NCBI GenBank assembly: GCA_902788365.1
Contig: CADAJN010000002.1
Location: forward strand, 62,001 to 126,000
DNA length: 64,000 nt
Origin: an uncultured Pseudomonadota bacterium
Lineage (GTDB): Bacteria > Pseudomonadota > Alphaproteobacteria > RF32 > CAG-239
Reading direction: 5' to 3'
Part shown: positions 34,977 to 44,110 of the stretch, one piece after another
Layout: each line of letters starts with the position of its first letter
Position numbering within the stretch: position 1 is the first letter of the stretch
Position numbers and translations under genes: made by a program
Notes under the pieces: generated by a model
What the model was told of the DNA's origin: nothing
Databases searched by the model: none
The model's input: the letters and a program-made list of their open reading frames with translations, nothing else

Positions 34977-35582
34977 TTAGAAAGTATAGCGAACACCTAA
35001 CATAATTTCATGATCGCGCACGGCTGTTTTGGTAACATAAGAGCCTTCATTTTTACGAATACGACCTAAATCGGCGTAACGATATCCGGCATCAAGTTTC
35101 CAATTAGTGTTCAAATCATAAGTAACACCGGCCATAATTTGCCATGCCAAATTGTAAACTGATTTGTCTTGAATCTTTTCGCCATTGGCATGCCATACAC
35201 CCTTCAGCCAAGAATAACCTAAACCGGCACCAACATACGGTGTCCACGGTGTGCAGGTCAAATAATCATAATAAACATTGGCCATAACCGAATATTTTTT
35301 CAAATTAACGTGAGCCGGACCGTGATGAGATTTAATGGAATTAGAATTATTGAGTTCCAATTCACCGCGAAGGTAACCGGCAGAAACACCGGCTGCAAAA
35401 TGCGTGCCAATCAAATCTTTTTTGATTTTACCTTGTCCTTTGGTTGCCTCATTAGCAAATCTTACCTTAACACGATTGAAATCATAAGATAATTTGCCCG
35501 AAACATATGGGCTGAATTGAGTGGCCTCAGCGCTGGTGGCAAATAAGCAAGCCACGCCGGCCAATAATAAAAACTTTTTCAT
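34977..35582 (-). CDS. Outer-membrane beta-barrel protein, Omp25/opacity-like
   Basis: 201 residues. ATG 35582 chosen: AGGAATATAAC precedes it and a clean signal peptide follows (MKKFLLLAGVACLFATSAEA). The mature part alternates hydrophobic and polar residues as in an eight-strand barrel: PYVSGKLSYDF, AGVSAGYLRGELEL, KYSVMANVYYDY, PYVGAGLGYSWLKG, QIMAGVTYDL, KLDAGYRYADLG, and the terminal EIMLGVRYTF, ending in Phe, the usual signal for barrel insertion. Typical of small porin-like surface proteins in alphaproteobacteria. The 5' region holds unusual repeats, annotated separately. Confidence 0.88.
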   Translation of the reverse strand: MKKFLLLAGVACLFATSAEATQFSPYVSGKLSYDFNRVKVRFANEATKGQGKIKKDLIGTHFAAGVSAGYLRGELELNNSNSIKSHHGPAHVNLKKYSVMANVYYDYLTCTPWTPYVGAGLGYSWLKGVWHANGEKIQDKSVYNLAWQIMAGVTYDLNTNWKLDAGYRYADLGRIRKNEGSYVTKTAVRDHEIMLGVRYTF

Positions 35583-35601
35583 GTTATATTCCTTTATATT
35601 A

Positions 35602-35648
35602 CTTGTTGAACAACAAGATACAATACTTTGTATCTGGACATACAATAC
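35602..35648 (-). promoter_or_regulatory. Repeat-rich region upstream of the outer-membrane protein gene
   Basis: CTTGTTG-AA-CAACAAG (35602-35617) is an inverted repeat. It abuts GATACAA-TACT-TTGTATC (35617-35634), a second one. ATACAATAC occurs at 35618-35626 and again at 35640-35648, 22 bases apart, or about two helical turns. This could be an operator or mRNA leader structure 20-66 bases before the start codon. No consensus promoter was identified. Confidence 0.4.
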
Positions 35649-35727
35649 CATAAAAGTCTTAATGTTTTATGAAAAGGTCAAACTTTAGTATAAATAACGT
35701 AAAAACAAATTGTTAGTATAGTATATA

Positions 35728-36438
35728 TCAGGGATAAGCATAGAGCAGTTTGCCGTGCTTTTTGAGCCAGTCATGGCCTTCTTGCCAATCTGGTTCTAAA
35801 TTTGCAACGCACTGCCAAAATGCGGCGGAATGGTCAGGATGTTTAAGATGAGCCACTTCGTGCGCCATCAAATAATCTATGGTGGCGAGCGGTGCCAAGG
35901 CAATGCGCCAACTGTAATTGATGTGTGACAGCGAAGAACAGCTGCCCCAGCGCGATTTTGTGTCTTTAATGCTGACACCTTTGAGTGGGCAACCGATTTT
36001 TTGCGCTAAAAGCCGCGATTTTTCATAAAATATTTTTGCCGCCTCTGTTTTGATATAATCTTTAAGGCGGCGATGTAAAAATTCGGCACCGCCGGAAACA
36101 CACAAAAAATCGCCGTCACGCCATACGCCGCCGCGTTCGCTCGGACAATGTTTAACGGTTAATGTTTCACCAAACAGGCTGAAGACAGATCCGTCGGTAA
36201 AATATTGTAATTGCGGTAAACGACCTAAGGTATTGATAATCCAATCCATATTTTCGTTTACAAAGCTGATGGCTTGCTTGCGGCTGCAAAAACGCGGCAC
36301 CGAAAGCACCGGCCGTCGCTCTTTAGAATCAATATGTAATGACAATTTTCGTCCTGTGCGCGACGGCACAACCTTAATGTCCATTCCCACAGATTCACTA
36401 ATATCAAAGGTCTTGCCAGTCAACAATGTAATCTTCAT
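35728..36438 (-). CDS. YgjP/SprT-like metal-dependent hydrolase
   Basis: 236 residues. ATG 36438 chosen because AAGG lies ahead of it; ATG 36459 is possible. The zinc motif HEVAHLKHPDHSAAFW (His-Glu-x-x-His plus downstream His) marks the M48-like DUF45 family (YgjP). The preceding RWGSCSS and INYSWRIALAP segments are also typical. Peptidase activity is assumed but the physiological role of the family is not settled. Overlaps the end of the YcgN-like gene by 35 bases. Confidence 0.88.
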   Translation of the reverse strand: MKITLLTGKTFDISESVGMDIKVVPSRTGRKLSLHIDSKERRPVLSVPRFCSRKQAISFVNENMDWIINTLGRLPQLQYFTDGSVFSLFGETLTVKHCPSERGGVWRDGDFLCVSGGAEFLHRRLKDYIKTEAAKIFYEKSRLLAQKIGCPLKGVSIKDTKSRWGSCSSLSHINYSWRIALAPLATIDYLMAHEVAHLKHPDHSAAFWQCVANLEPDWQEGHDWLKKHGKLLYAYP

Positions 36439-36913
36439 AATCTTTGACCTTGCTTTCATTGATTAAATTGCGCCCAGAAAGAGCCATACCGGCTTTGTGC
36501 ACACTATCGGCGCGACCTGTAATAAGCGGATGCCAATCCGGCAAATCATAGCCGTTATCCAAAAGCCAATAAGCGCAGGTTTTCGGTAGCCAACGCGGCT
36601 TTTCGCGCACGGCATAAATATCTATATCACGGCAATCAGGCACCACGGCAAAGCGGTGCTTATAAATTTTGCACAGACAACTTTGGCAGTCTAAAAAACG
36701 GCAATGCGTGTTGGTCCATTTAATTTTGCCTTTAATCTGAATTTTGTTGAGACAACATTTGCCGCAACCGTCACACAGCGCCTCCCACTCATAATGATTC
36801 ATTTCTTCCAGTTTTTTATGCCGCCAAAATTCCGGCTCAAGATTTTTGAACTCATCTACTCGTTCTTGCGGATTGAAATCGGTTTGCAAATCATCTTTCT
36901 GATCGTCGCTCAT
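36404..36913 (-). CDS. YcgN-type cysteine-cluster protein (UPF0260), copy 2
   Basis: 169 residues starting at ATG 36913, which overlaps the previous stop as ATGA; this is better than the in-frame TTG at 36925. Eight conserved cysteines: CDGCGKCC, the C.FL.C..C.C.IY block, VVPDC and PKTCAYW. These suggest a bound metal or iron-sulfur cluster; the family's function is unknown. It is homologous to the gene just upstream with about 35-45 residues more at the N-terminus and C-terminal region. Ends KDYEDYIVDWQDL, parallel to LEDYIVDWEDL in its neighbour. Confidence 0.85.
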   Translation of the reverse strand: MSDDQKDDLQTDFNPQERVDEFKNLEPEFWRHKKLEEMNHYEWEALCDGCGKCCLNKIQIKGKIKWTNTHCRFLDCQSCLCKIYKHRFAVVPDCRDIDIYAVREKPRWLPKTCAYWLLDNGYDLPDWHPLITGRADSVHKAGMALSGRNLINESKVKDYEDYIVDWQDL

Positions 36914-37293
36914 AGGTCTTCCCAATCCACAATATAATCTTCAAGGTTATTTTCATCAACGTCTTGTTCGCGCACCACGCGCCCTTTAATGCTCGGAGTC
37001 GGCTTATCTTGATAAGTCGGGTCAAACAGGCGGCGATAAGCGCACGATTTTGGCATAAACGGCAATTTATCAACGTTGTCTTTATTGAGCTTAAGACAGC
37101 TCGGTACCAACTCACAGCGCTTATCATAAACAGTGCAAAGCGATTTTTCTAAGTCAAAATATCGGCATAAAATATTGGTGTGATAAATTTCACCGGTTTG
37201 CTCATCTTGTAACGGATAAAGACAACATTTGCCGCAACGCTTACAGATGGCTTCCCATTCTTCTTTGCTTAAATGATCCCAAGGATGCCCCAT
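36910..37293 (-). CDS. YcgN-type cysteine-cluster protein (UPF0260), copy 1
   Basis: 127 residues, GAGG before ATG, two bases after dnaB. Shows CKRCGKCC, C.YFDLEKSLCTVY, LVPSC and PKSCAYRRL, the conserved cysteine set of UPF0260. Close in size to the usual family member (about 145). The tandem copy follows with a four-base overlap, so the pair arises from a duplication and is translationally coupled. Confidence 0.88.
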   Translation of the reverse strand: MGHPWDHLSKEEWEAICKRCGKCCLYPLQDEQTGEIYHTNILCRYFDLEKSLCTVYDKRCELVPSCLKLNKDNVDKLPFMPKSCAYRRLFDPTYQDKPTPSIKGRVVREQDVDENNLEDYIVDWEDL

Positions 37294-37295
37294 TT

Positions 37296-38768
37296 CTAAC
37301 CTCTTTGTTCCGGCAATTTATCTGCTTCCGCCAAATTATCAAATTGGGTATATTCGCCGTTGTAATAAAGTTTGACCGTGCCGGTTGGACCGTGACGCTG
37401 TTTGCCGACTATAATTTCGGCCACATTGGCGGTTTCGCGGTCCCGGATAACCCATTCGTCGTGTTTCTTTTGGAATTTTTCCGGCGATTCGTCTTCTTTA
37501 GGTTTTGGTTCGGCATTATGAATATAATAGTTTTCGCGGTAAATAAACATCACAATATCGGCATCTTGTTCAATAGAGCCGGATTCACGCAAGTCAGACA
37601 TCAGCGGGCGTTTGTCGTCGCGTGCTTCTACCCCGCGGTTTAATTGTGACAGAGCAATCACCGGCACTTTGAGCTCTTTAGCTAAAATTTTTAGGCCGCG
37701 TGAAATTTCGGAAAGCTCTTGCACGCGGTTGCCTTCGCTTTTGCGATCGCCGGTGCCGCTGATAAGTTGAATGTAGTCAATAACAATCAGCCCTAAACCT
37801 TTGCTGCGCTTTAAGCGGCGGGCGCGATTGCGAATGGCGTTAATACTAACTCCCGGTGTGTCATCAATATAAAACGGAATATTTTCCAGCTCACGCACGG
37901 CGGCCGAAATACGTGTGAATTCCGATTCGGTCAGCTCGCCGTTGCGCAATTTTTGCCCCGGTGTATGTGTGGTGGTTGATAAAATACGCGCGGCTAATTC
38001 GTCGGACGACATTTCAAGCGAAAAGAACGCTACGCCGCGATTTTCGGCCGGCAGTTCCGGATGCTCGGCAAAATAGGATGCCACATTATAGGCAATATTG
38101 ACGGCCAGTGCGGTTTTGCCCATGGCCGGACGTGCGGCCAAGATAATCAGCTCGGAATCGTTTAGGCCGCCGATGCGATAGTCTAATTTAGCTAATCCGG
38201 TCGGCACACCGGAAATACCGCCGCCTTTTTGATAGGCTTTTTCAATAACTGAGACCGATGAAGTCAGTGCCTTGGAAAAATCAATAAATCCGCCCTGAGC
38301 GTCGCCACGGTCGGAAAGATTATACAATACGCGTTCGGCTTGGCTGATTTGGTCTTCAGCGGTTAAATCGGCGTCTTCTACCATGGCGGCGTTTACAATT
38401 TCATAGCCGGCGCCGACCAGCTCACGGCGCAGATATTTATCATAAACAAATTGGGCATAATATTCCACATTTGTCAGTGGAGAGGCGCTTTCGGCCAATT
38501 TTATTAAATAAGCAATACCGCCGACTTCATTCAACGTGCCTTCTTGTTCAAAATAGTTTTTAAGTGTGATAACATCTGCCACATGACCTTTTACAATCAA
38601 TTTAGCCATCACGTCAAAAATTTTTTTATGTGTAGCATCGGCAAAATATTCCGGTTTTAAAATATCGGCCACTTTTTCATAATTTTTGTTATTGGCCAAA
38701 AGAGCACCGATTAAAGCCTGTTCGGCTTCAATGTTTTTCGGCAGTTTGGTAATATCTGGTTTTTCCAT
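37296..38768 (-). CDS. dnaB: Replicative DNA helicase DnaB
   Basis: 490 residues. ATG 38768 chosen because AAGGA precedes it by four bases; ATG 38780 has no ribosome site. DnaB unwinds DNA at the fork. The N-terminal domain (NIEAEQALIGALL) mediates hexamer and primase contacts. The C-terminal RecA-like domain has Walker A AARPAMGKTALAV, LIVIDYIQLISG and the SQLNRGVE.R.DKRP.MSDLRESG signature. No intein interrupts it. Precedes the two cysteine-cluster genes with a two-base gap. Confidence 0.97.
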   Translation of the reverse strand: MEKPDITKLPKNIEAEQALIGALLANNKNYEKVADILKPEYFADATHKKIFDVMAKLIVKGHVADVITLKNYFEQEGTLNEVGGIAYLIKLAESASPLTNVEYYAQFVYDKYLRRELVGAGYEIVNAAMVEDADLTAEDQISQAERVLYNLSDRGDAQGGFIDFSKALTSSVSVIEKAYQKGGGISGVPTGLAKLDYRIGGLNDSELIILAARPAMGKTALAVNIAYNVASYFAEHPELPAENRGVAFFSLEMSSDELAARILSTTTHTPGQKLRNGELTESEFTRISAAVRELENIPFYIDDTPGVSINAIRNRARRLKRSKGLGLIVIDYIQLISGTGDRKSEGNRVQELSEISRGLKILAKELKVPVIALSQLNRGVEARDDKRPLMSDLRESGSIEQDADIVMFIYRENYYIHNAEPKPKEDESPEKFQKKHDEWVIRDRETANVAEIIVGKQRHGPTGTVKLYYNGEYTQFDNLAEADKLPEQRG

Positions 38769-38912
38769 ATCGTCCTTCATCAGTTAACGTTCAATGATTT
38801 TGTTATAAATGATTCGCAATTTTAGAATAGCAAAATATTTTTTTTGCTGTGGATTATGTGCATAAAAAAAGTTCATTGCGATAAATGTTACAAGGTCGTA
38901 ACTTTTTGTGTG

Positions 38913-38941
38913 TTGCAAGGCATTAAAATAAATGCTAAATT
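38913..38941 (+). promoter_or_regulatory. Candidate sigma-70 promoter for the aminotransferase
   Basis: TTGCAA and TAAATT are separated by 17 bases, 36 bases before the start codon. An inverted repeat GTTAC-6-GTAAC lies just upstream (38887-38902). Confidence 0.35.
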
Positions 38942-38976
38942 GCGTGCAGTAATTAACATTTTGAGAGGATTTTATA

Positions 38977-40137
38977 ATGACAAACAAACCAAGTGAACCG
39001 ATTATGTTATTTGATTGCGCTACCACGCAAAAGAAAATCGGGCAAGAAAAATTTTTGGAAGCATTCAAAAATATATTAAATCACGGCGCTTATTGCCAAG
39101 GACCGGAAACCAAAGAACTGGATAGCAAATTGGCTGAATATGCCGGCACAAAATATTGCTCAACTTGCGGTTCGGGCACCGATGCCTTGACTTTGGCTTT
39201 AATGGCATGGGATGTAAAAGCCGGTGATGCGGTGTTTGTTTCGTCATTTACGTTTGTAGCTTCGGCCGAAGCTCCGGTTTTGTTGGGTGCAACACCGATT
39301 TTTGTTGATTCGGACCCTAACACTTTTAACATGGATCCGGCCGATTTGAAACGTGCAATTTCTGAGGTTAAAGCCGAAGGCAAGCTGAATTTGAAGGCTG
39401 TCATTGCCGTAGATATTTTCGGCTCACCGTGCGATTATGATGAAATCATTAAAATTGCCCATGAAAACGGTATGAAAGTGCTCTCCGATTCGTGCCAAAG
39501 CTTCGGCTCGGTTTATCATGGACATAATGCCGGTTCTATCGCTGATATGTCTGCAACTTCGTTTTATCCGACTAAACCGCTCGGCGGTTATGGTGACGGC
39601 GGTGCCGTATTTACCAACAACAGCGATGAAAATGCACTGGTGCAATCTTGCCGCGTGCACGGTATGTCGCCGGAAGATCACTACGATAACGTGCGTTTGG
39701 GTATGACCGGCCGTATGAATTCTTTTCAAGGTGCCGTTTTGCTCTTAAAATTAACGCAATTTAAGCAAGAGCTTGAAAATCGTTTTGCTGTGGCTTCGCG
39801 TTATGATAACGAATTGAGCAACTATTTCGGCAAGCAAAAGGTTCTGCCGAATTGTCGCTCGGCGTATGCGCTTTACACCATTACTTGTGAAGATCGTGAC
39901 GAACTGATGAGCTATTTGAAGGCCAATGGTATTCCATGTGGTGCATATTATCCGCGTCCGGTGAATACGCAGACCGCTTATGCAAAATGGAATACGCGCT
40001 CTCTGCCGGTATGTGAAAAACTTTCTAAAACGGTATGCAGTATTCCGATGACGCCGTATTTAAGCAAAGAACAGATGGATTATATTATTGAAAAAATGAA
40101 CGAATTTGCCGCTTCAAAAATGAACAAAGCCGCATAA
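38977..40137 (+). CDS. DegT/DnrJ/EryC1-type sugar aminotransferase
   Basis: 386 residues, GAGAGGA before ATG. PLP-dependent enzymes of this family add an amino group to a keto nucleotide-sugar for envelope polysaccharide. Conserved: GSGTDALTLAL, the FVDSDP and VDIFGSPCD blocks, DSCQSFGS, and SFYPTKPLGGYGDGG with the PLP lysine at residue 200. The substrate (for example a WlbE/ArnB-like sugar) cannot be named. A strong terminator follows, then a convergent glycosyltransferase gene. Confidence 0.92.
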   Translation: MTNKPSEPIMLFDCATTQKKIGQEKFLEAFKNILNHGAYCQGPETKELDSKLAEYAGTKYCSTCGSGTDALTLALMAWDVKAGDAVFVSSFTFVASAEAPVLLGATPIFVDSDPNTFNMDPADLKRAISEVKAEGKLNLKAVIAVDIFGSPCDYDEIIKIAHENGMKVLSDSCQSFGSVYHGHNAGSIADMSATSFYPTKPLGGYGDGGAVFTNNSDENALVQSCRVHGMSPEDHYDNVRLGMTGRMNSFQGAVLLLKLTQFKQELENRFAVASRYDNELSNYFGKQKVLPNCRSAYALYTITCEDRDELMSYLKANGIPCGAYYPRPVNTQTAYAKWNTRSLPVCEKLSKTVCSIPMTPYLSKEQMDYIIEKMNEFAASKMNKAA

Positions 40138-40166
40138 TTCACAATAGATAAGTAACCTCATAAAAG

Positions 40167-40200
40167 CAGTCTTACCGCTTGGTAGGACTGTTTTTATTTT
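40167..40200. terminator. Bidirectional terminator
   Basis: CAGTCTTACC, loop GCTT, GGTAGGACTG (40167-40190) form a ten-pair stem with one wobble, followed by a T-run on the + strand and a shorter one (CTTTTA) on the - strand. Serves the convergent aminotransferase and glycosyltransferase genes. Confidence 0.85.
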
Positions 40201-41003
40201 TGGTTGCAATTAAATTGGGCGTAGATTTCTGCCGTATTTAAATGGCTTTTTTGCTTGCGTTTTTTTATACCGTTATATGCGTAATAACCGAAACATTCCA
40301 AGCGTTTATAAGGAGCCAGACCGGTTTCATGGATATAGCGGGTTAATGTATTTAGCGCCATGCGGACTTTATTTTTGCTAAGCTGGTTATTGCGCACCCG
40401 ATATAACATTAAAACGTCGTTTTGCCCGTAAAAAGGCACACCGGCACGCAAATATTTTACCCAAAGTCGTGCGTCTTCGCACAAACGGCGGTCGGCCGGA
40501 AATTCAATATCTTTAATTTGCTGACGGTCAATCATGACGGTAGACATACCGATTTGTGTGGTTTTTAAGTAGCGCTCCAAATCTATTTTTTCATCAACAT
40601 TGACACGGCCTTTATTCATCAGCTGCCCTTCTTCATTCATAAAGGCATAAGCGGTATGCGATAAAGCGGCGCCGTGTTGTTGCATAAACAACAACTGTTT
40701 GCTGAGCTTTTGCGTTGACCACAAATCATCGGAATCAATAAAAGCAACATAGCGACCTTTTGCCTGTGCCACACCATAATTGCGGCACGCGGCAACGCCT
40801 TGATTTTTGGGCATATCAAACACTTTTATCCGCGCGTCTTTTTGTGCAAATTCCTGCGCCACGGCCAATGAGCCGTCGGTTGAGGCATCATTAACAATCA
40901 GCAGCTCCCAATTTCTGTATTCTTGATTGAGCACCGATTGAATGGTGTGGCTTAGAAATTTTTCGCAGTTATAAACCGGTAAAATAACCGAAACATTGCT
41001 CAT
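40194..41003 (-). CDS. GT2-family glycosyltransferase
   Basis: 269 residues, GGAGGGTGTCAAC before ATG. The GT-A fold starts at SVILPVYNCEKFLSHTIQSV, with NDASTDGS and the DXD-like IDSDDLW motif. Similar to enzymes such as TuaG that add sugars in surface polysaccharide synthesis. The acceptor is unknown. Convergent with the sugar aminotransferase gene, and 60 bases after the tolC-linked exported protein. Confidence 0.9.
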   Translation of the reverse strand: MSNVSVILPVYNCEKFLSHTIQSVLNQEYRNWELLIVNDASTDGSLAVAQEFAQKDARIKVFDMPKNQGVAACRNYGVAQAKGRYVAFIDSDDLWSTQKLSKQLLFMQQHGAALSHTAYAFMNEEGQLMNKGRVNVDEKIDLERYLKTTQIGMSTVMIDRQQIKDIEFPADRRLCEDARLWVKYLRAGVPFYGQNDVLMLYRVRNNQLSKNKVRMALNTLTRYIHETGLAPYKRLECFGYYAYNGIKKRKQKSHLNTAEIYAQFNCNQK

Positions 41004-41063
41004 GTTGACACCCTCCGCAAATCTATGGCAAGCATTATAGCATAGTTGGGAAAATTTGTCAAA

Positions 41064-42713
41064 TTAGTCTTCAGCCGCTACGTCATTGATAAATGTGTCG
41101 GTATCTTCGTCAATCTCGCGCATCATACTTTCTACATCTTCATCGTCGTCGTTATCGCTGTCGTCGTTATCGCTGTCGTCGTCGCCTATATTTTCATCAT
41201 CGGCGGCTTCATCGTCTTCCGGTTGTTCATTTTCATCTTGTTCTTGCATTATTTTCTGAACATCAATCTCTATCGGCTCGCCGATTTTTTCACCGTTTTT
41301 GAAGACACCTTTTTCATTATATTGATAAACGTTGAGCGGGTCATTTTGGCTCACATCTATCCATTCTTTGATGCTTAAATACATCGGATCCTGACATTCT
41401 TGCAATTTGTCTGCTTGCGGATTGTTGACACATTGCTTTTGTGCCGGGAATATACCGAATAAATTTTTGATATAAACTTCTCCGGAACCGTGCAGATAAT
41501 TGTTCAGACGATAAAAATCAAAATGGCCGGTCATGCTGGCGGCTGCAAATTTAACCTTAAAATCAACCCGCAGCTTTGCTTTATCTAAGATTTCATCCAA
41601 AATCTTTGCCATTTCTTCATTGCTTAACGACGAATCATCATTGTCGTTCTGGTTTTCGGATTGCTGTAATTTACTTAAATCCGTCAAACCGGATAAATCA
41701 ACATTTTGCAAAGTATATTTAATAAGAAGTGTATTGGCTTGTTTTGCTTTTTCAATCAGATCGCCATGAAATACAATATGATGCATAAGCACTTTGCTGA
41801 CCATATCCAAACTGCCTGATTTGTTAGGGGTCAGAGAGTTTTTAACATCTATATCAAAACCGATTCCGGCATTAAAAATATCGGCGTTGATTTGAATGCC
41901 CTTACCGACAGCGCGTGATGTAAAACTGAGTATATCATCAAGATTTTGCAAGCCGTTTACCCAATCAAGCGAGGCGTTTTGCAGGCTATTTGCCCGATCA
42001 ACGGCCTGATTTGGTTCGGTTTTATAATCAAAAGCAGCAGCCTGCCGTTCGGAAGCAATGCGCACCGAGAACATCGGTAATGCCAAATTAAAGTCTTGTA
42101 AGTCACTGTCTACGCGATATTTGACAACATTGTTATCGCGCTCAAGTTTTTGCTCGTAAGTAAACTTTTTAAGGTTGCCGAGTTCGCTTTTTAAACCGGT
42201 AGTCGGATTTTTTTCAACATAGATTGCATCGCTGAGCTGAATTTTTTCGCCGCTGACAAGCCCGAGAACCGGCACTATTTTTGTTTCTTCTGAGAAGTTT
42301 TGAATTATAACATCCTTAAAAAACGCCAATTTAGACAGATTATACAGTTGCGCCAGAAGCTTATTCGGTGATTTGTTCACAATGCTATATTGCGGTTGAC
42401 CGTAAAAATCGTCTGTGCGTTCACAGGACAAAGAGGTGGCCGGAATGGTTGAAGTAACGTTTTTTGTTTCAACAATCATTTCGTCTTTATCGGTCGGTGA
42501 TTGTTTGTATTCAACCTCTTCTTGCTCTATTGTGGTTTCCGGATAGTTAATCTGGCATTTTTCGTTGTCTATTTTAACTTCAACCGGTGCGCCATAAACT
42601 TCAGAAAGTGTATCCGCTATGGCATCTGTTGAAGTTTCTGCAAGTGCGGATTTTGTTGACAGACTTAAAAATAAAATACCGAAAAAAATAACTGTTAATC
42701 CACACTTTTTCAT
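41064..42713 (-). CDS. Exported protein of unknown function, acidic C-terminus
   Basis: 549 residues, GAGGTGA before ATG. Signal peptide ends near SALAE. A long beta-rich region (about 30-460) with few cysteines carries repeated Ser/Asp/Asn-rich strands; its layout is loosely like the DUF945 family of periplasmic proteins, but not enough to assign it. The tail is strongly acidic (SDNDDSDNDDDEDVE and more) and is encoded by a short DNA tandem repeat. It follows the TolC-family gene by 17 bases, so a role in the same export or envelope process is possible. Confidence 0.75.
   Translation of the reverse strand: MKKCGLTVIFFGILFLSLSTKSALAETSTDAIADTLSEVYGAPVEVKIDNEKCQINYPETTIEQEEVEYKQSPTDKDEMIVETKNVTSTIPATSLSCERTDDFYGQPQYSIVNKSPNKLLAQLYNLSKLAFFKDVIIQNFSEETKIVPVLGLVSGEKIQLSDAIYVEKNPTTGLKSELGNLKKFTYEQKLERDNNVVKYRVDSDLQDFNLALPMFSVRIASERQAAAFDYKTEPNQAVDRANSLQNASLDWVNGLQNLDDILSFTSRAVGKGIQINADIFNAGIGFDIDVKNSLTPNKSGSLDMVSKVLMHHIVFHGDLIEKAKQANTLLIKYTLQNVDLSGLTDLSKLQQSENQNDNDDSSLSNEEMAKILDEILDKAKLRVDFKVKFAAASMTGHFDFYRLNNYLHGSGEVYIKNLFGIFPAQKQCVNNPQADKLQECQDPMYLSIKEWIDVSQNDPLNVYQYNEKGVFKNGEKIGEPIEIDVQKIMQEQDENEQPEDDEAADDENIGDDDSDNDDSDNDDDEDVESMMREIDEDTDTFINDVAAED
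41145..41183. repeat. 15-base tandem repeat in the acidic tail
   Basis: GTCGTCGTTATCGCT occurs twice in a row (41145-41159, 41160-41174), followed by a GTCGTCGTC remainder. In-frame slippage would alter the SDNDD tail of the encoded protein without breaking it. Confidence 0.85.
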
Positions 42714-42730
42714 AATTCACCTCTTATGTT

Positions 42731-44098
42731 TTAATCTTCATCAATAGACAGGCTCAGCCATTTTCCTTTAGTGTTGCGATAATGCTCTTTGGCATCATAA
42801 TATTTGACTTTCAGTCCCAAATGCTGAGCTGTTAATTTGCCCATAGCCTGCATCAGTTGCAAACCTGCCACGTAATAAGCGTGGCGTGCTTTAACTTCAC
42901 CCACTTGTGACACTAACAAAGCCTGATACGCGTTTAACACATCTAAAACCGTGCGGTTACCGAGCGCTTCTTCTTTTTGCGTGCCTTCCAATGCAACTTC
43001 CGAGGCTTTGACTTGTTCGCGGATGGATACAATATTGGCCTTAGATGTTTCCATCATTTCCCAACCGCTGGTCACACTCAGTTGCACATTGCTTTCTGCG
43101 GCACGCAAGTCTTCTTCGGCTGCCCAGCGTTGATATTTGCTTTTACGAATGGCTGCACGGGTTGCGCCGCCGGTATACAAAGGAATATTCATATCTACAG
43201 TGTATTCCGTGCTTTTTGTGGTCGGATCATAACCGGTGTGCGTTGAAGCTTTGTTTTTGGCTGTAGCCGCCGTGAAGGAAACTTCCGGTAACAGCGCGCC
43301 GGTTTTGCTGTTTACATTGTATTTTGCAGCTTTCAGTGCTTTTTTTGCCGCCTGCAAAGCGTAATTATTATCTTCCGCATAGCGCAGCGTATCGGCATAG
43401 TTGATCGGAAATAATTTACTCAGGTTTTCCGGAAATTGCACTTTTTGCGGATCTTTGCCGACAATATCAAGATAGTTTGCGCGTGAGATGGCTAAATTGC
43501 CTTCGGCTAAAACCAAATCCGAGCGAGCTTGAGAATAACTGGCGCGTGATTGAGCCACATCGGTGCGCGTGACTTCGCCGACATTATAACGAGCCATCGT
43601 TTCGTCAAGCTGTTTTTTTAAGAGTTTTTCATTGTTTTTTTGCAAATTGACAATGGCTTCATCGCGCACCACATCCAGATAGGCAGTAGATGCACTCAGC
43701 AAAACCGCTTGTTCAACATCGGCTAAGTTAAATAATTCGGCCTTGGCGGCATAGTCCGCCGATTTAACCGAGTTATAAGTCTGAAAACCGCTGAAGAGCG
43801 ATTGCTTAACAACACCACCGTAATTTTTGTTATGACCATCAACGGTAGGTCCTTTCCCGCCGGTGCGCGAGGCGTTACTGTGATTGTCGGTATAGCTACC
43901 TTGCAAAGCTACAGTCGGGCGAAAACCGGAACGGGCCAATGCCGCATCTTCATTTATGGCACCGCTTGCCGCGCGTTCGCCGTGCAATATCGGGTTTGTA
44001 TTATATGCATTGCTCATTGCATCAAAAATCGTTTCGGCATGGGCGTTGGCGCACAAGAAAACGCCAAAGGTTGCCAATAACAACATATTTCTAGTCAT
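42731..44098 (-). CDS. tolC: TolC-family outer-membrane channel
   Basis: 455 residues. ATG 44098 has GGTGAG just ahead and gives a good signal peptide ending ANAHA; ATG 44110 lacks a ribosome site. TolC-type trimers form the outer-membrane duct for type I secretion and efflux. Two homologous halves of helical and barrel segments are visible (FDAMSNAYNTNP opening, LFSGFQTYNSVK and LYTGGATRAAIRKS as the paired barrel entries). The inner-membrane partners are not in the window. Probable operon with the downstream exported protein. Confidence 0.9.
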   Translation of the reverse strand: MTRNMLLLATFGVFLCANAHAETIFDAMSNAYNTNPILHGERAASGAINEDAALARSGFRPTVALQGSYTDNHSNASRTGGKGPTVDGHNKNYGGVVKQSLFSGFQTYNSVKSADYAAKAELFNLADVEQAVLLSASTAYLDVVRDEAIVNLQKNNEKLLKKQLDETMARYNVGEVTRTDVAQSRASYSQARSDLVLAEGNLAISRANYLDIVGKDPQKVQFPENLSKLFPINYADTLRYAEDNNYALQAAKKALKAAKYNVNSKTGALLPEVSFTAATAKNKASTHTGYDPTTKSTEYTVDMNIPLYTGGATRAAIRKSKYQRWAAEEDLRAAESNVQLSVTSGWEMMETSKANIVSIREQVKASEVALEGTQKEEALGNRTVLDVLNAYQALLVSQVGEVKARHAYYVAGLQLMQAMGKLTAQHLGLKVKYYDAKEHYRNTKGKWLSLSIDED

Positions 44099-44110
44099 GA
44101 ATCTCACCAT

